A stretch of 56,771 bases of DNA, taken from contig JANNRA010000220.1 in assembly GCA_031401035.1 (NCBI GenBank), forward strand, positions 1 to 56,771. Reading direction: 5' to 3'. This document shows positions 10,054 through 18,769 of the stretch, one piece after another. A program made the position numbers and the translations under genes. Positions within the stretch are counted from its first letter, which is position 1; each line of letters starts with the position of its first letter. Source of the DNA: JANNRA01 sp031401035. Its GTDB lineage: Bacteria > Desulfobacterota > Binatia > HRBIN30 > CADEER01. Under the pieces are notes generated by a model. That model searched no databases, had not been told where the DNA came from, and saw only the letters and a program-made list of their open reading frames with translations.

Positions 10054-11700
10054 ATGGCCACGAACACCGCCGCACCGGCCGTCGTAGAAGCCGTATCGAA
10101 AACGTCCTGGGTGCCGCTGGCGATCATCGTGCTTGCCCAGCTGCAGATGGGCATCAACATGAACGCGCTGCCGGTCTCCCTCGGCCCCATCGTCGAGGAT
10201 CTGCACGCGCCGGCGACCGCGATCTCGACGGCCTTGGTGGTGTACTCGCTCTTCGTGGCCGCCTTCGTCATGCTGGGCGCCAAGATCGGCAAGATGTTCG
10301 GCGAACGCCTGGTCTTCCAAGTGAGCGCCGTCGGGCACGGCGCGGCCATGGCGCTGATGGCCGTCAGCAGGGACGCCAACATGATGAACATCGCCCAGGC
10401 CCTGGCCGGCATTGCGGCGGCCTTGCTCGTGCCGACGCTGGTGGTGCTGGTCGCGGCCAACTACCGTCAGCGCCAGCAGGAGCAGGCCTTCGGCATCCTG
10501 GCCAGCATCCCCGCGGTCGCCAGCGGAGCCACCTTCATCGTGGCCGGCTACATTGCCACCGTCCTGAGTTGGCGCGTCTCGTTCGGACTTGTCTCCATCA
10601 TTTCACTGGTCGTCCTCTCCCTCAGTTTTCGCATGAAGCCCGTGCCGCGACACCAGGGCATCAGCGTGGATTTCGTCGGCGTGGTGCTTTCGGCGGCGGC
10701 GATTGCGATGCTGCTCCTTGGGTTCAACAATCTGAATGCCTGGGGAATCGTGATCGCAAAGCCGGCGGCGCCGTTTTCGCTGCTGGGATTGTCTCCCGTA
10801 CCATTCATGCTGTTGATCGGCGTCGTGTTGGGGCAGGCGTTTTTCGTCTTGTCGGAGCGCCGCGTGACACTGCAGAAGACCCCGCTGCTGGCCTTGGAAG
10901 TGCTGGACACACCAGAGGAGCGCAACGCGGTCTATGCCTTTCTCGTGGCGGGCGGGCTTGGCTCGGCGATCAGTTTTCTGATCCCGCTCTACATCCAGAT
11001 TGTCCAGGGTCGCACCCCATTCTTCACGTCGATCGCCATCGTGCCGTATGCGATTACGGTTGCGGCGGCGGCGATCCTTTCGGTGCGGCTCTACGACCGA
11101 CTGACCCCGCGCCGCCTGGCCCTCGTGTCGTTTGCGTTGGTCGGCGCCGGCATGCTCCTGTTGGCGTTCACGGTCGGCGCCGATTGGAGCACCCTGACCG
11201 TCATCATCGGGTTGATCCTGGTCGGCCTTGGCGAAGGCACCACGCTGACCCTGCTGTTCAACGTGCTGGTCGCCGCCTCGCCCAAGGAACTGGCGGGCGA
11301 TGTGGGCGCGCTGCGCGGGGTGGTCAACAACGTGTCGTCGGCGCTCGGCGCCGCCTTTGCCGGCGTCGTGGCGGTAGGCGTGCTCGCCCTGCTCATGACG
11401 ACCGCCTTTGCGCAGTCGAATCTGCCCGCGTCGCTCGAGCGGGAGATCAATTTCGACCAGATCGACTTCGTCAGCAACGACCAACTGAAGGAGGTGCTCA
11501 GCCGGACTTCGGTCGCGCCGGAGCAGGTGGACGAAGCCGTGGCCATCAACGCCGGAGCACGCCTGCGTGCGCTGCGGGCGACCTTCTTGCTGCTGGCTGC
11601 ACTTTCGCTGCTGGCCCTGATCCCGTCGACCAGGCTGCCAGACTACAAACCGGGTGAACGTGCTGCCGAAGACACCGTCGCCGAGCGGAAGCCCACCTGA
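10054..11700 (+). CDS. MFS transporter (about 14 TM helices)
   Basis: A 548-residue major facilitator superfamily protein, probably of the 14-helix drug:proton antiporter group by length. An N-terminal transporter segment (QMGINMNALPVSLGPI, MLGAKIGKMFGE) is followed by hydrophobic helices to about residue 520. The segment TLLFNVLVAASPKELAGDV is shared almost exactly with the minus-strand MFS protein at 11961-13616, so the two are paralogues placed tail to tail. A charged loop near residues 465-495 separates the last two helices. GAGGGG precedes the ATG at 10054. Downstream lies an outer-membrane protein remnant that overlaps its stop codon. Substrate cannot be inferred. Confidence 0.9.
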   Translation: MATNTAAPAVVEAVSKTSWVPLAIIVLAQLQMGINMNALPVSLGPIVEDLHAPATAISTALVVYSLFVAAFVMLGAKIGKMFGERLVFQVSAVGHGAAMALMAVSRDANMMNIAQALAGIAAALLVPTLVVLVAANYRQRQQEQAFGILASIPAVASGATFIVAGYIATVLSWRVSFGLVSIISLVVLSLSFRMKPVPRHQGISVDFVGVVLSAAAIAMLLLGFNNLNAWGIVIAKPAAPFSLLGLSPVPFMLLIGVVLGQAFFVLSERRVTLQKTPLLALEVLDTPEERNAVYAFLVAGGLGSAISFLIPLYIQIVQGRTPFFTSIAIVPYAITVAAAAILSVRLYDRLTPRRLALVSFALVGAGMLLLAFTVGADWSTLTVIIGLILVGLGEGTTLTLLFNVLVAASPKELAGDVGALRGVVNNVSSALGAAFAGVVAVGVLALLMTTAFAQSNLPASLEREINFDQIDFVSNDQLKEVLSRTSVAPEQVDEAVAINAGARLRALRATFLLLAALSLLALIPSTRLPDYKPGERAAEDTVAERKPT

Positions 11701-11884
11701 TGAACGTCCTGTCGATCGAGGGCGTCACGGGTCAGGAGAAGGCCATTGCGGGGTACCAGTTCCTGCCCTTCGCCGTCGGGATGTTCCGTCAACAGCTCCT
11801 GTCGGCGCCGGCTTCCGCTCCGGCGGCTTGAACAACTTCATCCGCGGCCGCGTCGTCTTCTCGTACGCGCTCGTACGCCCGTGA
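11700..11884 (+). pseudogene. Remnant of an outer-membrane protein C-terminus
   Basis: An ATG overlapping the MFS stop (TGATG) opens a 43-codon frame containing GYQFLPFAVG. After a frameshift the sequence continues as NNFIRGRVVFSYALVRP and stops at 11884. Together these match the end of the arc-linked barrel (SYQFLPFAELN ... NEFVLARLMITYALRRP) in order and spacing. The sequence is therefore best read as the broken 3' end of a homologous barrel gene, once paired with the upstream MFS gene. Whether the short frame is still translated is unknown. Confidence 0.65.
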
Positions 11885-11960
11885 TCGCCGTCTCTAACGT
11901 GGCGGATGCGACAGCCCGTCCAGTCTGCCGAGTCGACTTGCTCCCGACTTGCCGTGCCCG

Positions 11961-13616
11961 CTAGTCGTCGTCCCGCTTCGTCTGCGGCTTGGGCAGCGGC
12001 GGATTGGCGGGAATCTCGCCCGGTCTGAAACCCGGCAGGCGGGTGGCGGGGAAGATCGCCAGCAGTGACAACGCCGCCATCAGCAGCAGGCCGATCTTCA
12101 ACGCCCGCAGGCGGGCCTCGGTGTTGATGCTGACCGCTTCCCTCACCTGCTCGGGCGAGGCGTTGGTGCGCTCGAGGGCTGTCAGCAGCCGCTCGTTGCT
12201 CACGAAGGTGATGTTGTTGTCCAGGTCAAGCTGCGACTGGAGTTCGGACTTCAGCTCCGGATGCTGGGCGAGCGACCCGAGGATGAAGGCGGAGAGCAGG
12301 CCGACCAGTACCGCGCCCGACAGCGCCGTGCCGACGGCGGCGGCGAGGTTGCCGGTGGTTCCGCGCAGAGCGCCGACGTCGCTTGCCAGTTCCTTGGGCG
12401 AGGCGGTGACCAGCACGTTGAAGAGCAGCGTGACCAGCGACCCCTGGCCGATGCCGAAGACGATGAGGCCGATCATGACCACTGGGGCGCTCCAGTCGTT
12501 GCGCACCACCCACGCCAGCCAGAGCAGCGCGATTGTACAGAGCGCGAAGCCGTAGCCGCCGATCTGCCGCGGCGTCAGCTTGTTGTACAGCTTGATGATC
12601 AGCATCGCCGAGAAAAACACCGACAGGTTGAACGGCATCATGGCCACGGCCGTTTCGATCGGCGACCGGCCCTGGATGATCTGGATGTAGAGCGGGACGG
12701 AGAAGTTCAAGGCGCCCTCCAGCGCCACGACCGCGAACATCGCGATGACCGCCGCCCGTTCCGTCGGGGAGTTGACGACCTCCAGCGCGAGCAGCGGCGT
12801 CTTGCCCGCCGCGGAACGGCGCCGGGTCCAGAAGATGAACGCCTGCAGCAGCACGATGCCGGCCACGATCATGAAGGGCGCCGGCGAAGCGCCGAAGATA
12901 TCGAAGGGCGCGGCGGGCCGCGCGAGACCCAGGCCCCAGCGGTTCAGGTTGTTGAAGCCGAAGCTGATGAGCGAGATCGCCGATGCCGCGAACAGCACGC
13001 CGGTGAAGTCGATCTTCACCTCGGGGCGGCCCGCCTGCGGCTTCAGCTTGAGGCTGAGGAAGAGGACGATCACCGACAGCACGATCAGCAACCCGAATGC
13101 GGGCCGCCAGCCGATGGTCGAGCCGAGCAGGCCGCCGATCAGGAACGCCGCCACTCCCGCTCCCGCCCGCGCCGACCCCAGTGCGCCGAGCGCCGTGGCC
13201 TGCTGCGCACCGTGGTACTGGTTGGCGATCAGGCCGACGAGTGAGGGCACCAGGGCCGCCCCGGCCATGCCGGAGAGCAGTTGGGCCGTCAGCATCGTCG
13301 TCGCATTCGGACTGAAGGTCATCAGTACTTGCGCGAAGCCGAACAGGGCCACCACGGTGCGGAACACTTTCACCGAGCCGAAGCGCTGGTTCAGCTTCGC
13401 GCCGAGCATGACGAGGCCGGCGACGGCGAGCGAATACATCACGATGCCGGTGGCCACCGTGGTCGGCGGCACGTTGAAGCTGTTCACCATGCCGGAAAGC
13501 GCGACGGGCAGCGACGCCACGTTGAACGACATCAGCACCTGACCAAAGGCGATGGCGATCATCGGAACCCAGGATTCCTTCGCCTGACCGGAGGTCGAAA
13601 TGGTGGCGGTGCTCAT
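11961..13616 (-). CDS. MFS transporter, paralogue of the upstream convergent one
   Basis: A 551-residue major facilitator protein with about 14 predicted helices. It shares the words VTASPKELASDVGALRG, PLYIQI.QGR.P and the C-terminal RLPGF/YKPGE with the MFS protein encoded at 10054-11700. The C-terminus adds a short proline- and charge-rich tail ending in three aspartates. The ATG at 13616 has GGGAGA upstream; longer frames reaching 13961 run antisense to the next gene and lack membrane character. The gene converges on its paralogue with a 76-bp spacer after the barrel remnant, consistent with an inverted duplication followed by divergence. Confidence 0.9.
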   Translation of the reverse strand: MSTATISTSGQAKESWVPMIAIAFGQVLMSFNVASLPVALSGMVNSFNVPPTTVATGIVMYSLAVAGLVMLGAKLNQRFGSVKVFRTVVALFGFAQVLMTFSPNATTMLTAQLLSGMAGAALVPSLVGLIANQYHGAQQATALGALGSARAGAGVAAFLIGGLLGSTIGWRPAFGLLIVLSVIVLFLSLKLKPQAGRPEVKIDFTGVLFAASAISLISFGFNNLNRWGLGLARPAAPFDIFGASPAPFMIVAGIVLLQAFIFWTRRRSAAGKTPLLALEVVNSPTERAAVIAMFAVVALEGALNFSVPLYIQIIQGRSPIETAVAMMPFNLSVFFSAMLIIKLYNKLTPRQIGGYGFALCTIALLWLAWVVRNDWSAPVVMIGLIVFGIGQGSLVTLLFNVLVTASPKELASDVGALRGTTGNLAAAVGTALSGAVLVGLLSAFILGSLAQHPELKSELQSQLDLDNNITFVSNERLLTALERTNASPEQVREAVSINTEARLRALKIGLLLMAALSLLAIFPATRLPGFRPGEIPANPPLPKPQTKRDDD

Positions 13617-13708
13617 GGAGTTTCTCCCTGGGGTTTTGTTTTGCTTGGGTTGGATGGAATGGGCCATTCCGCAGGACCGCCGTGCGGCCCCCAGAACGAC
13701 CGCGTCGG

Positions 13709-14107
13709 CTACTGCAGGGCCTTGGCCTTCAGCCGCTCGAACTCGCTGCGGTCGATGGCGCCGGCGTCGAGCAGGGACTTGGCCTTCTCGATCTGCTCGG
13801 CCGGCGCCGGCGCCGTGCCGGCGACCGAACGCACGTGCGCATCGAAGCGCGCCTGCGCCTCGTGCATCTGCTTTGCCGCGCGCGCCCCCATGCCGCCGCC
13901 GCGCACGACCAGGTAAGCGAGCACGCCGATGTACGGCAAGACCACCAGCCCGACGATCCACAGCGCCTTGTTGACGCCGGACACCTCGTGATCGCGGAAC
14001 AGGTCTCTCACCACCGTCATCAACAACCAGAACCAGACCACGAACATGAAGATCTCGAAGAACCAGATCAGCGTGTCCGCGTGACCAAAAGTCGTTCCAA
14101 ACATCAT
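13709..14107 (-). CDS. Small membrane protein with PLDc_N and SHOCT-like domains
   Basis: A 132-residue protein. Two hydrophobic helices (about residues 10-32 and 45-68) with the WIVGLVVLPYIGVLAYLVVR pattern match the PLDc_N (phospholipase D N-terminal-like) transmembrane module. The C-terminal ~35 residues (AEQIEKAKSLLDAGAIDRSEFERLKAKAL) read as a SHOCT domain, a short C-terminal helix-turn motif that often mediates oligomerisation. ATG codons at 14107 and 14104 are both possible; GGGAG lies just upstream. It lies downstream of the arc-linked barrel gene on the same strand, 169 bases away. Such proteins are widespread and their role is not established. Confidence 0.8.
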   Translation of the reverse strand: MMFGTTFGHADTLIWFFEIFMFVVWFWLLMTVVRDLFRDHEVSGVNKALWIVGLVVLPYIGVLAYLVVRGGGMGARAAKQMHEAQARFDAHVRSVAGTAPAPAEQIEKAKSLLDAGAIDRSEFERLKAKALQ

Positions 14108-14121
14108 TGCTCCCTTGTGGA

Positions 14122-14141
14122 GCGCCGGCCGCGGCCGGCGC
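14122..14141. repeat. Perfect 20-bp GC palindrome upstream of the small membrane gene
   Basis: The sequence GCGCCGGCCGCGGCCGGCGC is fully self-complementary. It sits 15 bases upstream of the start codon at 14107, inside the 169-bp spacer after the arc-linked barrel gene. It could end the arc transcript or bind a regulator. No U-run follows it, and GC-rich palindromes arise easily in this base composition. Confidence 0.35.
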
Positions 14142-14276
14142 CAGTCACGGACGTATTGTACCCACGGCCGGGTCGAAGAAGTCGGCGAACCCGCCGAGCC
14201 TCAGAAGGACTCGGTTCGCTACCACCAACCCGCTCACGAAGCGAGCGGAGGACGACTGGCCGGCGCGCGACCGCGC

Positions 14277-15182
14277 TTACGGCCGCCGCAGCGCGTAGGT
14301 GATCATCAGCCTGGCGAGAACGAACTCGTTCTTGCCCGCGTTCACGTTGAGTTCGGCGAAGGGCAGGAATTGGTACGAGACGAAGCCGCCCCAATCGTCG
14401 TCGAAGGCGATGTTGTTGTGCGGCTCGTAGAAACCGCCGATGTACACGCCGGCGCCGAGGTTGTACGAGGCGCCCATGGAGAAGATCGCCGCGTTGTTGA
14501 ACGACGCGCCCTGCGGCCAGTCGCCCGCCCACACCAGATCGGCCGACAGCGACAGGCGCCGACCGATGACCTCCGACACCGCGCCGCCGACTTCCAGGGT
14601 GTCGAAGCTGTTGCTCTTGGTGTCGTAGAAGATCGTCGCGGCGACGAAAGTCGATTCCCAGCTGCTGCCGCGATCCCACACATCGACCAGGCCGAAGGTC
14701 CGGACGCGGCTGAAGTTGCGCCCGTCGCTGGGCGCGTGCTTGGTGCGTTCCCACGTCGGCTCGACGCTCAACTCGAAGGGATGGCTCCACCTGGCATTGA
14801 CATAGGCGAAGCCGGCGCCGACCTCGATGCGGTCCCTTTCATTGCGGAACGTCGGACCGGCCACCAACGCCTGCGTCGTCGGCGCGGTCCGTTTGATGGG
14901 CCACAGGCCGGGGAACTCGAGCGGCACCGCGGCCGGGGGTTCTTCCGCCGCGGGTTCTTCTCCGTCCACGAACGTGTCCCAGGGACTGTCCGACGGCTTG
15001 TCGGCCGGCTCGGCGCCGTCGCTCTCCAGGTAAGTGGAGCCGGGCGACACGTTGCCGTCGCGCGTCAGGAACTGGTCGGCCTCGCCGTACGCCGCCGCCG
15101 CCAGGGCGAGCAGGACGACCGGTACCCATCGCGACGCGGCGATCAGCCGCGCGCCGGCGCGCCGCCCGACACGATGCCGCAC
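14277..15182 (-). CDS. Outer-membrane protein of the arginine deiminase operon
   Basis: A 301-residue exported protein, probably a beta-barrel. The GTG at 15182 lies two bases after the arcA stop and begins a basic stretch followed by a hydrophobic core (VPVVLLALAAAAYG) with cleavage near Gly-Glu. Residues ~40-85 are acidic and proline-rich; the rest alternates polar and hydrophobic residues with many aromatics. The C-terminal strand ends LMITYALRRP. Close homologues of this end survive as broken remnants near 7010-7040 and 11755-11884, so the family once occurred beside other transporters here. Tight coupling with arcA and arcD suggests a pore for arginine or ornithine, which is inference. 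Confidence 0.75.
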   Translation of the reverse strand: MRHRVGRRAGARLIAASRWVPVVLLALAAAAYGEADQFLTRDGNVSPGSTYLESDGAEPADKPSDSPWDTFVDGEEPAAEEPPAAVPLEFPGLWPIKRTAPTTQALVAGPTFRNERDRIEVGAGFAYVNARWSHPFELSVEPTWERTKHAPSDGRNFSRVRTFGLVDVWDRGSSWESTFVAATIFYDTKSNSFDTLEVGGAVSEVIGRRLSLSADLVWAGDWPQGASFNNAAIFSMGASYNLGAGVYIGGFYEPHNNIAFDDDWGGFVSYQFLPFAELNVNAGKNEFVLARLMITYALRRP

Positions 15183-15184
15183 GG

Positions 15185-16438
15185 TCAGTAGTCGACGGCG
15201 TCGCGAATGATCGGGCAGGTCATGCAGTGCCCGCCGCCGCGGCCGCGGCCGAGCTCGGCGCCGACGATCGAGATGACCTCGATGCCCTCCTTGCGCAGCA
15301 GCGTGTTGGTGTAGGTGTTGCGGTCGTACGCGAAGACGACGCCCGGCGCGACGCAGACGAGGTTGGCGCCGCTGTCCCACTGGGTGCGCTCGCGCATGTA
15401 GGCATTGCCGCCCGTCTCCACCACGCGCAGCTTCTTCAGGCCCAGCGCCTCCGCCACCGTCTGCACGAACGGCTTCTCGTCCTTGCGCAGCTCGACGCCG
15501 CCCGGCTTGCCGCTCGGCCGGTACGAGTAGGCGGCGATGTGGTTGACGATGTCCGGGTACAACAGGACGCAGTCGCGGTCGGCGAAGGTGAAGACGGTGT
15601 CGAGGTGCATCGCGGCGCGCAGCTTCGGCATCGCCGCGACGATGACGCGCTCGGCCGCGCCCTTCGCGAACAGGGCCGCCGCCACCTGGCTGATCGCCTG
15701 CCGCGAGGTGCGCTCGCTCATGCCGATCAGGACGTTGCCCTTGCCGATCGGCATGACGTCGCCGCCCTCGAGCGTCGCCAGACCCCAGTCCTGCGTCGCA
15801 TCACCCCACCAGACGTTCACCTTGCCGGCGAAGTCCGGGTGGAACTTGTAGATCGCCGTCGTCAGGATCGTCTCTTCGTGGCGAGCCGGCCAGTACAGCG
15901 AATTGAGCGTCACGCCGCCGTAGATCCAGCAGGTGGTGTCGCGCGTGTAGAGCGTGTTCGGCAGCGGCGGCAGCAGGTACTCGGTCTCGCCCGCCGCCTC
16001 GCGCACCACCGTGATCGCCTCGCCGCCGTGCGTCTCGGGGAACTCGTGCGTCGACAGGCCGCCGATCAGGGTTTCCGCCAGTTCGCGGTCCGACAGGCCG
16101 TCGAGGTAGCTGCGGATCTCGTCGACCAGGCCGAGGCCGACCTGATTCGGCACCACCTGGTGGTCGAGGATCCACTGCTTGCCCTCGGGGACCGCGACCG
16201 TCTCGACTAGCAGGTTGTGCATCTCGACGACGTCGACGCCGCGATCGCGCATCTTGGTCATGAAGTCGAAGTGGTCGCGCTTGGCGTTCTCGACCCACAG
16301 CACGTCGTCGAACAACAGCGCGTCGCAGTTGCTCGGCGTCAGCCGCTGGTGCGCCCTGCCGGGCGCGCACACCAGCACCTTGCGCAGCTGGCCGACTTCG
16401 GAGTGGACGCCGAATGTGGCGTTTTGTACGTTTGCCAT
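15185..16438 (-). CDS. arcA: Arginine deiminase
   Basis: Cytoplasmic enzyme converting L-arginine to citrulline and ammonia, the first step of the arginine deiminase pathway. The 417-residue length matches the family. Active-site features are visible: FDDVLWVE near residue 43, EGGD near 220, HLDTVF near 276, and the nucleophile Cys405 in GGGHCMTCP close to the C-terminus. GGAGG lies five bases before the ATG at 16438. It is the middle gene of a minus-strand operon, 32 bases after the arcD stop and two bases before the outer-membrane gene start. Ornithine carbamoyltransferase (arcB) and carbamate kinase (arcC) are absent from the window, so citrulline use must rely on genes elsewhere, or the operon may serve mainly to release ammonia. 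Confidence 0.96.
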   Translation of the reverse strand: MANVQNATFGVHSEVGQLRKVLVCAPGRAHQRLTPSNCDALLFDDVLWVENAKRDHFDFMTKMRDRGVDVVEMHNLLVETVAVPEGKQWILDHQVVPNQVGLGLVDEIRSYLDGLSDRELAETLIGGLSTHEFPETHGGEAITVVREAAGETEYLLPPLPNTLYTRDTTCWIYGGVTLNSLYWPARHEETILTTAIYKFHPDFAGKVNVWWGDATQDWGLATLEGGDVMPIGKGNVLIGMSERTSRQAISQVAAALFAKGAAERVIVAAMPKLRAAMHLDTVFTFADRDCVLLYPDIVNHIAAYSYRPSGKPGGVELRKDEKPFVQTVAEALGLKKLRVVETGGNAYMRERTQWDSGANLVCVAPGVVFAYDRNTYTNTLLRKEGIEVISIVGAELGRGRGGGHCMTCPIIRDAVDY

Positions 16439-16470
16439 GAAGACCTCCGAATGACGTTGAGACTCTGAAA

Positions 16471-17898
16471 TTATATGGTGATCGAACCGGTGGCGAGACC
16501 ATAGATGCCGTACAGGGCGCCGGCGATCGTGACGCCGAAAATGACCCAGTCCGAGGGCGTGTTGAAGACGGGCTTGCCCTGCTCGCGCCGCGCCCAGAAG
16601 TACAGCAGGGTTCCCGGCGCAAACAGGATGGCGGACAGCAGGATGAACTTCAGGCCGCCGGCGTAGATCATGAAGAGCGTGTACGCCACGGCGAGCGCGG
16701 CCAGGATCAGGTCGCGCTGCCGCTCGTGCGGGCGGACGTCATACGTTTCGCCGCGCTGGGCGATCATCAGTCCGTAGGCGGCGACGAACAGGTACGGAAT
16801 CAGCGTCGTCGCACTGGTCAGGTTCAGCATCAGCGAGAACGCGTCCGTCGACCAGTAGGTGGTGATGACGATGAGCTGGATGATGCTGCTGGTCACCCAC
16901 AGGGCCACCACCGGTACGTTATTTTTGTTGACCTTGGCGAACACCGCCGGCATGTCCTTCGATCGGCCCGCGGCGAACATCACTTCAGCGCAGATCAGCG
17001 CCCAGGCCAGGTAGGCGCCCAGCACCGACACGATCAGCCCGACGCTGACGAAGATCGCCCCCCACGGGCCGACCACCGACTCGAGGACTCCCGCCATCGA
17101 CGGCTGGCGCATGCCGGCAATGTCGGCGCGTTGCAGCACCGCGTAGGGCAGCAACGTGACCAGCACCATCAGGCCCGTGACGCCGATGAAGCCCAGGATC
17201 GTCGCCTTGCCGACGTCCGCACGCTCCTTCGCGAAGCGCGAGTACACGCTCGCGCCCTCGATGCCGATGAATACGAACACCGTGACGAGCATCGTCGCCT
17301 TGACCTGTTCGAACAGGCCGGCGGTCAGGTCGCCGCCGTAGAGGTTGAAGCGGAACAGGTCCATCTTGAAGGCGAAGAGCACGATCACCAGGAAGACCAG
17401 GATCGGGATGACCTTGGCGACGGTGACGATGCTGTTGATGAACGCCGCCTGCTGCACGCCGCGCAGGATCAGGAAGTGGAACAGCCAGATGCCGATCGAG
17501 GCCGCCGCGATCGCGACCACCGTGTTGCCGTCGCCGAAGACCGGAAAGAACGCGCCCAAGGTCGACTTGATCAGCACCCAGTACGACACGTTGCCGATGC
17601 AGCTGCCGATCCAGTAGCCGAAGGCCGACAGGAAGCCGGGGTAGTCGCCGAAACCCTCACGGGCGTATGCATAGACACCCGCGTCGATGTCGGGCTTGCG
17701 CTCGGCCAGCGCCTGGAACACCCGCGCCAGCATGTACATGCCGGTTCCCGCGATGAGCCACGCGATGACCGCGCCCAGCGGACCGGTGGCATTGGCGAAG
17801 GTCCGCGGCAGCGAGAAGATGCCCGCGCCGATCATTCCACCGACGACCATCGCGGTCAGTTGCGACCGCGACATCTTCTCTCCCCCTGCAGACGACAT
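16471..17898 (-). CDS. arcD: Arginine:ornithine antiporter-type APC permease
   Basis: A 475-residue inner-membrane protein of the basic amino-acid/polyamine antiporter family, which exchanges external arginine for ornithine or another product. The first helix carries the signature VGGMIGAGIFSLP and about 12-13 helices follow. The family assignment is strengthened by arcA immediately downstream. The ATG at 17898 has GAGGGAG upstream; a second ATG at 17874, with an even stronger GGGGGAGAG, would shorten the protein by eight residues and cannot be excluded. It is the first gene of the operon, so its upstream region (17899-18273) should carry the promoter. Confidence 0.9.
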   Translation of the reverse strand: MSSAGGEKMSRSQLTAMVVGGMIGAGIFSLPRTFANATGPLGAVIAWLIAGTGMYMLARVFQALAERKPDIDAGVYAYAREGFGDYPGFLSAFGYWIGSCIGNVSYWVLIKSTLGAFFPVFGDGNTVVAIAAASIGIWLFHFLILRGVQQAAFINSIVTVAKVIPILVFLVIVLFAFKMDLFRFNLYGGDLTAGLFEQVKATMLVTVFVFIGIEGASVYSRFAKERADVGKATILGFIGVTGLMVLVTLLPYAVLQRADIAGMRQPSMAGVLESVVGPWGAIFVSVGLIVSVLGAYLAWALICAEVMFAAGRSKDMPAVFAKVNKNNVPVVALWVTSSIIQLIVITTYWSTDAFSLMLNLTSATTLIPYLFVAAYGLMIAQRGETYDVRPHERQRDLILAALAVAYTLFMIYAGGLKFILLSAILFAPGTLLYFWARREQGKPVFNTPSDWVIFGVTIAGALYGIYGLATGSITI

Positions 17899-18273
17899 GT
17901 CGCTCCCTCGGTTCGATACGGTTCTCGTCACGTCGCCGATGCGGAGATGCCCGTTCCGACTTGCGGCCGGTGAGCATAGCGCCTTCCGGCGGCTCGACAA
18001 TCCCCTTCCGGCCGGCCGGGAGGTTTCCCGGCTGGCCCCATAGCCGCATGCCACATTGCGACACAACGACTTTGACCGGCATCCAGTCGGCTCCGCCCGT
18101 CGCGCCGGCGACGAGGAGCTGGCGACGAAGGGCGTTGACCGGCTGAAGGGCTTGCGTGTATGACCCGGCCGCGTAGGATCCGACAAATGAGCTTCGCGTG
18201 GACGCGGCGCGGGCCCGGCGGTGAGCCGTTGGCGGTATCGCGACGCGACAGGCAGGACGAAGAGGAGCACGGC
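17899..18273. promoter_or_regulatory. Divergent regulatory region of the arc operon
   Basis: A 375-bp gene-free stretch between arcD (minus) and a lipoprotein gene (plus). It contains a strong imperfect hairpin at 18010-18037 (12-bp arms with one mismatch, four-base loop), about 110 bases upstream of arcD, which could act in its leader. The segment near 18050-18080 is relatively AT-rich. I found no clear ArgR or FNR/ANR palindrome. Confidence 0.4.
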
Positions 18274-18669
18274 ATGACGCGAGTATTGGCAATCAGCGCC
18301 GGCGTGGCGATTCTCGCCGCCGGCTGCGCGACGCAGCAGCCGTGGCGACCGACGGTCGACACGTTCAACAACAATTCGCGCAATCAGTACCTGAGCGGGG
18401 ACATGGAGGAGTGCCGCATCCTCGCCCATCGGGTCTCCGGCAACGCCACCACGCAGGCGGCGACAGGCGCCGTGACCGGCGGTCTGGTCGGCGCCGCCGG
18501 CGGCGCGGCGCTCGGTGCGGCCCTGGGGAACGCCGGCCGCGGCGCTGCGGTCGGCGCGGCCGCGGGCGGCATCGGCCTCGGCGCGGCGCGCGCCTCGCAG
18601 GCGGAGTCGTCCTTCCGGCAGGCCTACGTCAACTGCATGCGCCAGCGCGGCCATACCGTTGTCAACTGA
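18274..18669 (+). CDS. Glycine-zipper lipoprotein
   Basis: A 131-residue predicted lipoprotein. The signal peptide ends with the lipobox ILAAGC (Cys about 19). The middle third is a glycine-zipper, alternating Gly/Ala every few residues (GGLVGAAGGAALGAALG), a pattern of small membrane-spanning or oligomerising segments in outer-membrane stress proteins. Two cysteines flank the zipper (MEECRIL and YVNCMRQRGH). The ATG at 18274 is chosen because AGAGGAG precedes it and it begins the signal peptide; an upstream in-frame ATG at 18160 would bury that signal. No partner genes are obvious, though a secreted protein gene follows 100 bases downstream. Confidence 0.8.
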   Translation: MTRVLAISAGVAILAAGCATQQPWRPTVDTFNNNSRNQYLSGDMEECRILAHRVSGNATTQAATGAVTGGLVGAAGGAALGAALGNAGRGAAVGAAAGGIGLGAARASQAESSFRQAYVNCMRQRGHTVVN

Positions 18670-18769
18670 ACGGGGAATGCGTGACATGCGCGATCGCGGC
18701 GCCGGCCGTCATGCGTCCGGGACCGCAACGTGGCGCGGCCGGCCGCGGCGGCGCCAAGGAGGAAGCGAA

